Below, in pieces: positions 21,264 to 32,688 of a DNA stretch of 64,000 bases. The translations under genes were made by a program, and so were the position numbers. The notes below the pieces were generated by a model that was not told the origin of the DNA, made no database searches, and saw only the letters and a list, made by a program, of their open reading frames with translations. Origin of the DNA: Zygnema cylindricum (Eukaryota > Streptophyta > Zygnematophyceae > Zygnematales > Zygnemataceae). Position 1 is the first letter of the stretch; each line of letters starts with the position of its first letter. Location: assembly GCA_037447655.1 (NCBI GenBank), contig JBBHKE010003007.1, positions 1-64,000 on the forward strand. Direction: 5' to 3'.

Positions 21264-23716
21264 TTACGATGTATGCTTAGCTTGGAATTTCTTCATGTGT
21301 GCTACTAACTTCTCAACTCCCTCCTTTGGCATAGCATTATAGATAGATGCACGCACTCCTCCAACAGAACGATGGCCCTTGAGTTGCACTAAACCCAAAG
21401 CTGTTGCCTCCTTGAGAAATTCAGCTTCCAACTCTGGACTACTCATGGTGAATGGCACATTCATGAGAGATCTAACTGGTAGTGCCACAGGACATGTGTA
21501 GAATCCATTACTTTCATCAATAGCCTGTGGCAAACAAAATTGGCAAGAGTCAGCAAAATACAAACTGAGAAAGGTAAACTTGGCATGTCTGCAACTCAGG
21601 GTACCAGCTGACAAATAAGTGTGACAGTCAACTGTATTTTAAAAAGCAAAAAAATCCAAAAATCAACATTACTCTTAACACTCCAAAACCACCCAAACAT
21701 TACCAAGTGCATAAATGAGGTCGCATCTCTTTCCACAGCAAAACCAAGCAAAACCATGAAACTTCTTCCAAACATGAGAAATAAAAAACTGCAGACTTTA
21801 CATAAGCATTCATGTTTTCAACGTCTTCAACCAGCAAATGGTTTTGCCTACATACCTGATACAAAAGGCCCGCTTTCTCCTCATTTCGCTTCGCAACAGC
21901 CTCTAAGCCTCCCTGCTTAAGCAGATCCGCAAAAACCAAACCGCACATGTAGATAGAGTAACACGGAGGTGTGTTGTAAAGGGATTCATTATCCGCGTGT
22001 GTCTTGTAATCAAACATCACAGGAGTTTGAGGCTGAGCATTTCCCATAAGGTCTTTGCGCACTATAACAATAGTCACACCTGAGGGACCGACGTTCTTTT
22101 GGGCTCCAGCATATATCAAACCAAACTTGCTGACATCAACTGGCTTTGAGCAAAAATTTGATGACATATCAGCCACTAAAAGTGCATCCCCCACATCAGG
22201 GTAATCCTTAAATTCCACTCCCTGAATTGTTTCGTTAGCACAAATATGAACATATCGGGCTCCAGGTGTCAGTTTCCACTCACTCTGTGGAGGTATATTG
22301 GTATACTTTCCTGGCTTCCCTGTTGCAGCAACATTTGATTTACAATACTTCTTAGCTTCTTTGGCCGCCTTGTCACCCCATGATCCTGTGACAATAAAAT
22401 CTGCCACGTCATCTGGAGTACAGAGATTCAAGGGAACAGCTGCAAACTCGGACGTGGCTCCACCTTGAAGGAACATGACCGCATAGTCCTCGGGAATATC
22501 AAGGAGCGTTCTAAGATCAGCTTCTGCCTTCCTAATAATGGAAAGAAACTCTTTACTCCGGTGACTCATCTCCAGCACACTAATTCCACTGCACATGCAA
22601 CAAAGTCGAACAGTTTCTATCAGCCCCCATGTATCACAAAATAAAACCAATGATAAACAAGATTTCGTCTATCCAAGCTGTGCACGGACACAAAAACAAA
22701 ATTTAAAAAATATTTTAGCTGACTGAGATGCTCCATTCTGTACTTTCAGTCTCTAAGTAGCTGCATTTAGGCATAGTTGGTAGGCAAAGAATGGCAAATC
22801 CATCGAATTTCAAACAACCTTTAGACTATTCAACCCTGTTTAAATTCATTTCCTTTTTAGCTAGAAATACATTCGAGTACACAACTTCATTTCCAGAATT
22901 GCCGTATCTGCTATCCAACCGAAAACAGATTTAGTAGACTCATTCCTGTTGCAGAAAAATAGCAGCAAGACGAAACTTGCAAAAAATTCTCACTACTCCA
23001 AAATACAAACATCATACTGTTACAAAAAAAGAGAAAACAAAAAAAAATTAACAAAATATATGACTGAGCATTTAAAGCAGCTAAGACCGTCTAAACGCAA
23101 GTTCGATCCACGTTCAAGTCTGAAAATCTGGTCAAAGAGACTATCAGCTTAAAAATCTGGATCAATACTTCTCAGCTTCAAAATCCAGCAAATTTCTGCA
23201 GCAAGGTTTCACACACATTTTTTTATCTGAATGAATGACCGACTGATAGTAAGCATTTTAAGGACAATGGAACTAGAAAAACAACAGAGACTTACCAAAA
23301 AGACACAATCACATGATGAAAAGGTTCACTTATACAACAATAAAAACAGCAAGAAGTTGTACGATAACATTGGATTCCTTACCACCCATGCCAGTCCACA
23401 AGCTCCTCCTGTGCTTGTTGAAGAACACTTAAGGGAAGAGTAGCCGGTCCAGCTGCAAAATTATACACCTTCTGGACAGTCCCCTTGTCTGCTTGAGTGG
23501 GAGATGTGACAGCTGGTGCTGATGCAGTTGCCTGGCAAAGAGGGCAAAAGAAGATTTTTTGGTCGCTGACTGCAGCGAAACTTTTTTGCTAACCGTCAGC
23601 TGTTCCACAAAAAAACTGGATCCATGTAATGAAGTCCTCTCGGAACTCTGACTGATGACGCTGTGACTTGTTGCAGAGAGACGGTTTAACATCTGTGTTC
23701 CTGTCATGGCAGCCAT
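21264..23716 (-). CDS. PSAT: Plastid phosphoserine aminotransferase, four exons
   Basis: Class V PLP aminotransferase converting 3-phosphohydroxypyruvate and glutamate to phosphoserine and 2-oxoglutarate, the second step of the phosphorylated serine pathway in plastids. Exons in transcription order: 23594-23716, 23383-23531, 21856-22588 and 21264-21524; total 1266 bases, 421 residues. Exon 1 encodes a Ser/Thr-rich transit peptide ([13 protein letters not shown] start). The mature part begins [12 protein letters not shown]. Then come [36 protein letters not shown], the PLP-lysine motif [13 protein letters not shown], and NVPFTM and [14 protein letters not shown] near the C-terminus. Length matches plant enzymes. 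Intron 1 is only 62 bp, chosen because it joins the transit peptide in frame; intron 2 is 794 bp with no other content seen. Start chosen because it yields the transit peptide. Confidence 0.93.
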
Positions 23717-24236
23717 ATTTGCGAGTGAAAATAAGGTTACACCAGAAATTCTCTTCCTCAAGGAGGGCTTCAAGGTGAAAAGTGATCAGAACAGGCAATG
23801 AGGGTTGTACAAAATACTTTTTGGTAGGCGGAAAATGGAATGCAAACTTTTCCAGGAGAGCGTGAAACGAGAGAGACTTGTTTTTAGACCCTTCAAACGT
23901 ACAGAAAAGATATCCCAGAAGTACAGTATGTACAATGACGTGTACAATTATGTACTTTTTACCATAGCATTTTGCAAAAAAAATGGACGTACGTGGTGTG
24001 TTTGGCGCTGGTTAAGGGTTCTGATTTATCGCACTTTCATCATCAGTCTTTCTGACAAAATTTGACGGCTGATTCTTTGCGTGTTTCTTGCGGAAGGCAG
24101 TGCCTGACCAGGGCCTTCGAGGAAGTCTACCTTATTTCTAACCGTTCCCACGAACAGTTACAAACTTTACCATTTACGGAAATTCGGTCCTTATTGTAGA
24201 TTAATAGAGGCTCGTACAGATTGTACAAGTTACAAA
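23717..24236. other. Upstream flank of the aminotransferase gene
   Basis: No gene or repeat supported. Presumably holds the promoter, but no convincing element was located. Confidence 0.4.
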
Positions 24237-24930
24237 ATGGGAACAGACCGAATCCGATTGCACCTCGTAAACCGGCGGCCTTCCAGAAGCTTCAGCCATG
24301 GCTTCCAGCTAGGGTTTTTTGACCATCTCTTCGTGTATCCGCCGTCAAATTTGGCGTACGGGTACTTAAAAGAACGTGTTTTCAAAAATACTTCTATTGG
24401 TGGGCAGAAAATCTCCATCCGCTATTTCGTTATCTATTAATCGAGTCTGCCAGTTTCGGCGGATTTCCTTCTTACCTTGTGTGGCCATCTCTTGCCATCT
24501 TGGCCACCCAATTTGGCGTGACACTAGTCAGGCAACAATATTACGTAAGCTCGGCTCGTTTTGGTGGGAATTTTTTGTCGCCGACACCTTCCTCGAAGCT
24601 TCGGCCATGGTTTCCTCCTAAGGTTTTTTGCCATCCTCTTCGCGTCTCTGGCGTGCAGGTGTCCTACAGAAAGTATTTTCAAGGACCTTTCTATTAGTGG
24701 GCAACTCGGCTCCATCCGTTCTCCCGTTTTTTCATAATCGGCTCTTCCAATTTCAGCCGATTTCCTTTTTTCCCTTCGTAGAGATCTCCAACCATCTTTA
24801 CCACTCAAATTGCCGTGATATTTGCGAGTATTTTGGAGAATTTCTTATTTTGCCGACGGCTCGGACACTTCGACCATGGTTTCCTGCTAGCGTTTTTTGG
24901 CCTTCCTTTTGTATCTCTCTCTAAGAGAGC
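24237..24930 (+). repeat. Imperfect tandem repeat, unit about 270-310 bp, about 2.3 copies
   Basis: The block GCTTCAGCCATGG...GGTTTTTTGACCATC near 24287 recurs near 24597 (GCTTCGGCCATGG) and near 24869 (ACTTCGACCATGG). Intervening sequence such as TTCTATTGGTGGGCA versus TTCTATTAGTGGGCA also aligns. It abuts an LTR-C fragment on the right. Confidence 0.75.
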
Positions 24931-25150
24931 TTGTAACTATAAAGGTCATCTTTGACCAGCCATAACTTACTGCTCGGGTGAGCAAATTCAGTGATTCTTT
25001 TTGCGTTTGACTCAAGGGAGTCTTGTCCTCACAAGGGTGAAAGTGGTCAGAATATTTGTGTGCCAAGGCGGCGCTTATTCAGCGGGAAAGTAGAAGGGGC
25101 AAATATTATCCTAGAGGCTTTACATAGGCTGCTCATTCTGTGGGTCAATG
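24931..25150. mobile_element. LTR-C fragment (inverted relative to the 54.7 kb copy)
   Basis: Matches the reverse complement of about 54850-55090: AAGGTCATCTTTGACCA, GTGATTCTTTTTGC, CTTATTCAGYGGGAAAGT and TCATTCTGTGG in the same order. Only part of the LTR is present; the LINE-like element begins just downstream. Confidence 0.7.
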
Positions 25151-25254
25151 GAGACCACAGAATTTCAATCACCTATTGGAGTCTTCAGTTTTTTCTCTTC
25201 TACGACTGTTGGAGTTTTCAGTTTTTATCTTCTTCGACTCATTATCACGTTCTC

Positions 25255-28200
25255 CATGGCTCCTCAAAAGCGGCGGGCGTCTCGATCCCCGTCTCCCTCT
25301 TCTTCCGATCACGTGCGACCTCGATTGGACACCTCAGTTGAGCCCCTTATCCCTCTCCTTCAAAACCCAGCAGTTAAGCCCCCTACCTCTCTCCTTCCAG
25401 CCCTGTCACACCCTCCTATCGCCGTATCCGCCTCCACGAACTCAACCATGCTCGTCAACCCACAACCCGCACTCACTCTTAACCCTATTCCATCCCATTC
25501 CGTACAACTTCCACAACCACTTCCTCATACTAGCCTTTATCGCCCTCCTCATCATCGGGAACAACCTCAGATTCAACTTTCTACATTGCTTTCACCACTA
25601 CCTCCATCACGACCCCCAACTTCTCTAAGTGGTTTATTGGTATCGGATGTCGGTCCATCAAGCAAAACATCACATCCTCCATCTTCGACCCCTTTATCCC
25701 CAACCCCTTTGGTTTTGGAGACGACAACAACTCCCATACTCAATACGGGGTCTTCTCGAGTTCCATGTCCTGGGTGTGGCAAGTTGTACGCCGCAGGGGC
25801 AGGTATCTCAAGACATTCGAAAGCTTGCCAAAAGACCAAGACTGACAATCCCCCTAGTTCCCCTGAACATCCTCTACCCCCTCCTATTCGTCGTCAACCG
25901 TCTCGTCTGATTGGCAGTTTGTTCGACACCTTGATGTTCTGGGGTGCTATCACTTGGGCTACCCGCGTCCGCGTCTCTACACCCCTATTCCCTATCATCT
26001 TTGAGAACTTATTCAAACAACTTTGCGTCTGCCTTTGGAGTTATTGGCTAACGATGTTTATAATGAAACCGCATGGCATTTACTATTCATGTTTTCGCTT
26101 TGGGTTCTAATTTTGCCACCCAGAGGGGGAGCTAGTGGAGCTCGTGAGACGAGGGCTCGATGTCAACGCTTTCTGCGTGGCGATTGGGAGTCTTACTGCA
26201 AGAGTACAGGGATCGAGTTATTGGCCTTTCTGTTTCCTTGTCGTCGCGCCCCATTACCAGGTTCTACCGCTAGACTGCACCGAGCTGTCCTCCTTGGTCG
26301 TTCGGGTGAATTTTCTCGGGCCGCGCGAGCTCTTCAACCTTTCACACCCTCTCCCTCTTCAGAGTCAACTGTCGAGGCATTGCGATTGTTGCATCCGCCT
26401 GCACCTGACGACATCCTCTCCTTTGTTGAAGGGCATGACCCTCTTGAATCGTTTGATTTGGATCGTGAAGCCTTTACCAAGGCCCTCATCAAGTCCCCTC
26501 ACCTTTCGGCGGGCGGTCCCTCTGGGATGGTTTATGAATTACTTCGTGATATCTTTCCTCCTAAGACCCCATCCCAAGGATTCGACCTCCTCTTTAAGGT
26601 ATCAAACTTAATGGCACATCCCCCATAACGTAGTCCCACTTCTTTTTGCCGCTCGACTTGTGGATGTTTTTAAGCCCGCTGAGGGGGATCCTTCCAATCG
26701 CTATTGGTGAAGTGGCTCGTGCTATTTGCATCAAACTCCAACGAGCGTTTTACGACCATTTTTTGCCGCATCAATTTGGTGTTGCTACGAAAGGAGGTTG
26801 TGAAGCGGTTGTCCATGGCTTGCGAACTGTTTTCGATCTTCATCCAGATTGGGTGGATGTGGCTAGCGCCTTCAATAGAATGGATCGTAATGTTGTTTTC
26901 CGAGAACTACGATATGCACCTTCACTTATCAACCATATGTTCCTTTTTGTTTAGGCTTTTTATGCTCGGCCTAGCTCGATATCCTTTTCCCTTGGGGGTC
27001 CATAACGTGATGTTCCCACTTTAGAGTCCGCAAACGACACTCGCCAATGTGATCCTTTAGAAGCACCTCTTTTTGCTCTGGCCCATCTTCAAGCATTACG
27101 AGCGTCAACTACGACCTTCCCAAGTTGTTTGTTTCCATCAATCGCCGATGACACGCACATCGTGGGTCCGCTAGCTGAAGTTTTTTCCGCTTTCTCTCAT
27201 TTTGCGGACTAACTTTATTGGATCGCACTCTCTGTTAAACTATCTAAGTGTGTGGCTTGGTGCCCACGAGGTTTGCTGCCGGATTACCCACTCCCCAACA
27301 ATTTTCGTCTTGCATCTCATGATGAGGGTGTCAAAGATTTAGGTAGCCGTATTTGTGCAACTTCTTTTATCAACCAGGTAGTTGAGGATGCGGTATTGGC
27401 TCATAGCGACAACCCCCCCAAGATGTCGAACTCGCAAGTGGCGTTTTCGATATAGATCCGTTGTTTTGCTCAGCACCCTTTATATCTTGGGCGAAATTTA
27501 CCACCCGCGGCTTTTTTTTTGTCTTCCCTTACGAATATTGACGACAATCTTTTGGGTGTGCTGCACCACCTTGTTGGTTATGGAGTTTTTGATCGTCCGA
27601 AGGGGCAATTCGCTCGTCAACAAGCCAACCTCCTTAGTTTCAACGGCGGTTTAGGTTTGATATCCGTGGCCAAAGTTACGCCTAGCCCCTATCTGGGTAG
27701 TTGGGCTTTGATGGTTCCAACCATCACTTCTCATTTCATTGTGGATGATATCCCCAGTAAGGTGCAAGTTGTCTGTAAGGCGGGAGACGCGCTATTTCCA
27801 TTTCTTTAAGCTCTCCTTCCAGCTCGTGCGCTATTGACCTGGACGCTCGAAACCAAGTTCCACCTTTTCATTCTCTCATGGTTGACACTAAATTCCAACT
27901 TGAACAGCGCACATTTAAGCATGTGGTCGCCGTTGATTTTGCAAGCCTCTAGGAGGCGCTACCTTTTGCTCAAGCGCGTGCTCGTTTACGTTCATGTTTT
28001 AGAATTGGGTTTGGTTTGTGGCTATAAGCGACACCAACATTTTTTACATTGCGTCCATCGTCTAACCAATTTGCTTATGTTATACACTTGCGGTTGGGTT
28101 TGCCTCACCCTCCGTTTTTGGGGGAGCCTCGATGCTTTGCAACCAACCCATTAATGTTGAGGGAATCCATTTGCTTCGTTGCTCACATGGGGGGGAACAA

Positions 28201-28757
28201 ACTATCGCGCATGATTTGGTGCGAGATACCATTGTTGCCATTGGCGAGTAGGCGAGCTACACCGTCAAATGTGAGGTTTCTAATATATTTCCGCCTCGGC
28301 CACAATCTAATGGGTTCTCGGAGCCAGTTTTTCTTCATGGCGCTGGGAGGACGCTTGGTGACGTGGTCCTCACTGATCCGACTGGGACACAAATCTCATC
28401 CCGCGCGGCTTCGCATTCAATTGTGGCAACTCGAGACGGAGCGGCTACAAAAGAAAGAGACTACGGTCACCGAGACATGTCGACCAGTTTGTTCCCTTTG
28501 CAAAGGAGATTTTTATATCTTTGGACAAGTCCTTTGATGACTTCTTTCTCCAGTGTTTGCGGAAATGGCCGGGGTATAGGGAGTCCTCCACCGAGTGTTT
28601 TAGTTGCGTTTTACCGTCAACTTGTCGCAATTGCACTTCAACGGGGCAAGCTGCGGCTCTCCTTCGGTGTATCACACTAACCGAGGACCGGCGGGGTCTT
28701 CTCGACCTTCCACTAAGGGACTCCGTTGACATCCATGATCTACGTGGTTGTGGACTT
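25255..28757 (+). pseudogene. LINE-like reverse transcriptase ORF, frame broken
   Basis: Read across several frames. 25255-25920 encodes the Pro-rich N-terminus and the zinc finger. 26023-26628 encodes LLPPRGG-like and ARCQRFLRGDWESY segments, then SPHLSAGGPSGMVYELLRD. 26646-26930 encodes PIAIGEVARAICIKLQRAF, HQFGVATKGGCEAVVH and VDVASAFNRMDR, the RT core with its first catalytic Asp region. IADDTHIVGPL at about 27146 is the catalytic ADD box. Later parts (28183-28757) give a C-terminal region ending LRGCGL. These motifs follow the usual non-LTR RT order. No endonuclease domain was recognised. Confidence 0.7.
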
Positions 28758-28777
28758 TAGCTTGTCTATGGGTAGAC

Positions 28778-28980
28778 TACACAGTCGATCGTATTTAGCG
28801 TGTAGAAATTATTAGAGTAAAGAAAAAATTAGCGTCATTAATTCTAATTCAGTGCCAAGAGATGTGGCAAATTATGGTCCACGTCCTTAAATAGCGTCAT
28901 TTATTCTATTTTAGGTTTAAGGGTCAAAATTTAGGGGCGCTGAATTAGTGTTCGACACTCTAAATACGATCGACGGTGTA
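28778..28980. mobile_element. MITE-1 copy d, inserted in the LINE 3' region
   Basis: Begins CACAGTCGATCGTATTTAG at 28780 and ends CTAAATACGATCGACGGTG at 28978, flanked by TA on both sides. About 199 bp, non-coding. Confidence 0.8.
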
Positions 28981-29029
28981 GTGTAGGTTTTTTCATTTTG
29001 TAGGCGGTCTAACTCTGGTATTGTTTTGT

Positions 29030-29125
29030 TATGTTTCTTCTTTGCTCTTGTTAGTATTATTTTGTTTTGTTTCAGTTTTTTCTTTGCTCTTGTTAGTATT
29101 ATTTTGTTTTGTTTCAGTTTTTAGG
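29030..29125. repeat. Tandem duplication of about 46 bp
   Basis: The block CTTTGCTCTTGTTAGTATTA...TTTGTTTCAGTTTTT occurs twice in direct succession in the LINE 3' untranslated region. Confidence 0.85.
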
Positions 29126-29245
29126 CGTTGATTACAGTACTTTCTTGTGACTGTGGTAGTCTCCAAATGTTTTTTTCTAGTTTTATCCCTTTTGTACACG
29201 GATGGTTTTGCCATCGTAATTTTTGCAATGAAGACTTTTCTTATC

Positions 29246-31119
29246 ATGAATTGATGTAAAAAGAAACGCAAAACAACAGTATTGCAATGAGAATAAAATA
29301 CGCACTAAATTACATTTTAATTTACACGTAAATTAAAACATTAACTTCAATAGTTACGATGAAACTAAAATTTCCGAAGTGAATAATTTGTCGTTTTTAA
29401 AACGTTTTTTTGACAGATTTTTGAATGTTTTATCTTCAATTTCGTTCTTTTTTCGAGTTGAGTCGTGTTTTTTAAAACGTTTTTTACTTTTTAACCTCAT
29501 ACGTTTAGGCAATTTTGGGTTTTATAAAGTTTTTTTAGGGTTTTTGTTGAGCCATGGACTTTGTAGAAGTGACAGAAATAGGAGAGTTTTCGGAAAATAC
29601 GGAAAAGTACGAAATAAATGAAAATTACGGAAAAAATAAAAATTACAATAATACTGAATCTGAATTGAAATCCGATTCGAAAAAAATATGGGGGAGGTTC
29701 ACAAAAATTGGATCCAAATCAAACAAAAAAAAGAAGAGGTAAGACGACTGTTTGTTTGGATCATCTTTTCTTGCAATCAATATGCAACGGTAAAATACAA
29801 TTTGTAATAAAACAATGCATTATACTTTTTATTATACAATAGTACAATACAATTTTTTATAATCTTTTGTACTATTTAAAGTGAGGTCATGAAAAAACCA
29901 AAAGATTAAAAAAGACAAGAAAGGAGGGAATCATTTAATAGGGAATTATCTGATAGGAAATTCATTGGATTTTTTTTTATTTATGTATTATTTTTATTTT
30001 TTATTTTTTATTTTTTTGGGATATCAATTGAGTATTTTGATGGGAATTATTTTGAAGGGATGAAAGTCAATTTATTATTCAAAAATTCAATATATAAAGA
30101 AAAAGATTCAAGATGTTTCTTTTTTTTCTATAAATATAAAGAAGTCAATGAAATCACAATACCTCCCCTTCCCCCTCTCCCCTTTCTCTCCCTCCCGCGA
30201 TGAGTTTTTGTTTGATGAAAGTGGGTCTCCTGCGAAGAGAGATGGTGGATTCAACAATTGGGCCTTTAAGGGTTTTCCTGTTTTATTTTGGTTATTTAAG
30301 CTTCTCCTCGTAAATAAAATCAGCAGCTATTTTGTGTTGGTTCAAATGTTATGGACATTTTTTCTTTTCTTTTTGTGGTAAAGGAGTTAAGATGAGAAAA
30401 ATGGGTTTAAAAAAAAAGTCCAAAAATATAACTTTACCATTTTTAATGTTAGTTGGTGTTATATAAATATAATTTATATCACGTGATATGTTTTATATAA
30501 CATACGATTCCGCATATTAGCGCGATATATAAACATATTTATCACATTAATATAATTTCCATTTTAAGAAATTCCAAAGTTTAGGACATTTTTCAGAAAA
30601 CTATTGTAAAATCTTATAAAAATCATTATCTTCCTTTTTTATTGAAAATTTCCCCTCCTTCCGGATCTCCTTTTGATCTTCCGATTTATCTCATTTTTTT
30701 CCCGCCTCTCCTTCCCTGACCACCGATTTAAGCTCCTTTCCCGTTTTCCCTCAGCAGCTCGCCGGTTCTTTGCCGGATCCCTCGCCTGCCCGCCCTCGCC
30801 TGGTTTTTTATCCTTACGACTATCTGACGATTTTTTGACCACTTCTATCGACATGTTTAATTAACATCGTGATTTATTAATAACACGTTCTTTACCGACG
30901 AACTGAAGCGATCTCAGTCTCCGAATCGCTAACCTACCGATGGACGACATGTGGCATATCAAGAAGGAGGAGTTTCTTGGACTGAGGCTCGGTATTCTAT
31001 GTTGGTTGTTCACGGACTTTATTCGTCGCGTCTCGCAAGTACGACGGACACCGTATTTAACTTGGATTGAATTGTGAACCGGAAAGATTTTGTTGATCTT
31101 CGAAGTTATTCCGTGGCCA
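29246..31119. other. AT-rich intergenic DNA
   Basis: Very AT-rich with long A and T runs. No gene supported. A small open frame at 30148-30381 ends in hydrophobic residues but shows no homology I recognise. Confidence 0.5.
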
Positions 31120-31640
31120 CCGTTAATTGTGTTGATTGTAAAGTGGACGCAAAATGATTTATAGATCGACAAGATTACTGTGGGCACGGTTGTTAGTGTG
31201 AGTTGTAATATGGATGGAGAGGTTTATTGGTCAACAAAGGTGTTGTGTGAACCATTATTAGTATGGATTGTAAAACAGATGGAAGACTTGTAGATCAGCA
31301 ATGGTACTATGTGTACCGTTATTACCGTGGATTGGATGGAAAAATTATTATTCAACAAAGTTACAATGTGTTATGTTATTAGCGTGGATTCTAAAGCGGA
31401 TGGAAGACTTGTAGATCAACAGAGTTATTCCGTGCAACGCTATAAGTTTCAATTACAACATGGATAGAAAGATTTATGGGTCAACAAAGGTATTGTTGTC
31501 ACCATTATTAGTGTGGATTGTAATACGGATGGAAAGATTTATTGATCAACAAAGTTAATTTTGCACCATTATTAGTGTGCGTTATAATATGGATTGAAAG
31601 GTACATTGATCAACAAAGTTACTGCGGATGTAGTATTAAA
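31120..31640 (+). repeat. Minisatellite, unit about 64 bp, about 8 degenerate copies
   Basis: Repeated blocks of the form CCATTATTAGTGTGGATTG, TAATAYGGATGGAAAG and TTGATCAACAAAGTTA follow one another across the region with substitutions and small indels. Not coding. Confidence 0.8.
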
Positions 31641-31763
31641 ATGTACAGTCCAGGTATCTTACATGTTTCCCCAGTGTGGTGATTCGTGTGAATCGACAAT
31701 TCACCGTGCAAAATGAGCCGTAAGTTCACCAGTGAAAAATACCTACGGGTATCTCGTTAGGGT

Positions 31764-31850
31764 TTACACGTTTAGGGTTTTTTACTATGTGTTTTTGTTT
31801 TTTTTTATATAAACAAAAACACAAATATGAAAAAAACCCTAAACACATAT
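31764..31850. repeat. Long palindrome with telobox-like ends
   Basis: The left arm begins TTTAGGGTTTTTTACTATG and continues GTGTTTTTGTTT; the right arm is AAACAAAAACAC then ATATGAAAAAAACCCTAAA. The arms are about 33 bp around a short TATA-rich loop. The ends equal one plant-type telomere repeat. Confidence 0.8.
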
Positions 31851-32451
31851 ATACATGTAGAGGGTCGCGCGGCGCGGCGCGTCGTAAAACGTAAAGCGAA
31901 GAGGGGGTGACGTGGATCTCTCACAATGCACGAAACAAGCCTCGCATATTCACAAAGCCCGAAAAACGCAAGATTCAAAAAAGTACGTTGTTAACTGTAA
32001 TTAGTGTAGACAAACTGACAATAGAGGATAGAAAATAATATGGGTAGAAAGTATCGTTGATATTTACGGTTTTATCATTATCCACACTAAACCAAACCAC
32101 CTGTTTGTATTTATTCGACGAATTTCAAGTACATAAGTAAAAATGTTGAGATTAATATCATTTCAATCAACTTTTGGTGATTAATCCCAAATTATATCTT
32201 TTCTTATCCAAATACTTGGAGATAATAAACTGATATTACCTTTTAATATCTCCAAATACTTGAAGATTATTATTAATTTTACTCTATCTTATCCAAATAC
32301 CTGAAGATAAAAAACTAACATTACCTTTTTTATCCCTAATTAATCCCCATTTTTTTTGTTATGAATCGGCATTAACTTCCAATTCACCAAATAAGTTGAA
32401 GATTTTAAATGAGGATTATGAATTAATGCTATACCTTTTTAATATTCGCAG
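31851..32451. other. AT-rich DNA with short tandem repeats
   Basis: At about 32205-32330, a block of the type TATCTCCAAATACTTGAAGAT repeats about three times with changes. At about 31861-31895 there is a short GC-rich run (GCGCGGCGCGGCGCGTCG). No gene. Confidence 0.5.
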
Positions 32452-32688
32452 GAAATTTAGGAATCAATCCCCAAATACTAGAAGATTATAAAGTGCGTTT
32501 GGTGGCCTATGATAGGCCAGGATATGGTCAAAGTGATCCAAAAATAAACCAAAGTTTGGAATCTTCTGCATACGATATAGCGGAAATTGCCGATATTTTA
32601 CAATTTGGACCCAAGTTTTGGGTTTTGGGGATTTTTGGAGGGCCTCATGCTTGGGCAGCTGCAAAATTTATCCCTGATAGAGTTGCAG
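32452..32688 (+). pseudogene. Isolated exon of an alpha/beta-hydrolase, nucleophile Ser missing
   Basis: A 237-bp segment bounded by TTCGCAG and GTAAAT splice-like sites. It encodes NLGINPQILEDYKVRLVAYD, then RPGYGQSDP, DIAEIADILQFGPKFWVLG and AAAKFIPDRVAG, the order found in plant alpha/beta-hydrolases around the nucleophile elbow. The expected G-x-S-x-G is replaced by GIFGGPHAW, one residue shorter and with no Ser. No neighbouring exons were found on either side, so this is probably a relict or captured exon; a non-catalytic gene with distant exons cannot be excluded. Confidence 0.55.

Larger units (their letters stand above)
25255..29245 (+). mobile_element. LINE-like non-LTR retrotransposon, degraded
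   Basis: A plus-strand element with an N-terminal Pro/Ser-rich region beginning MAPQKRRASRS, a zinc-finger-like CPGCGKLYAAGAGISRHSKAC, a basic segment, a reverse transcriptase and a 3' untranslated region ending in a small hairpin and A/T-rich tail (about 29200-29245). Multiple frameshifts and stops mean it cannot be active. A second 3' end lies at 16190-17100. No flanking LTRs. The exact family is not assigned. Confidence 0.75.

Noticed and set aside
21621-21920. Plus-strand open frame in the aminotransferase locus
   Set aside because: It spans an intron and the antisense of exon 3, with no recognisable domain.
25137-25165. TTCTGTGGGTCAATGGAGACC as a primer-binding site of LTR-C
   Set aside because: It does not match an initiator tRNA-Met 3' end or anticodon arm well, and similar blocks occur at non-equivalent places in the LTR.
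31120-31640. CRISPR-like array
   Set aside because: The units are contiguous and divergent with no unique spacers, and the sequence is eukaryotic.
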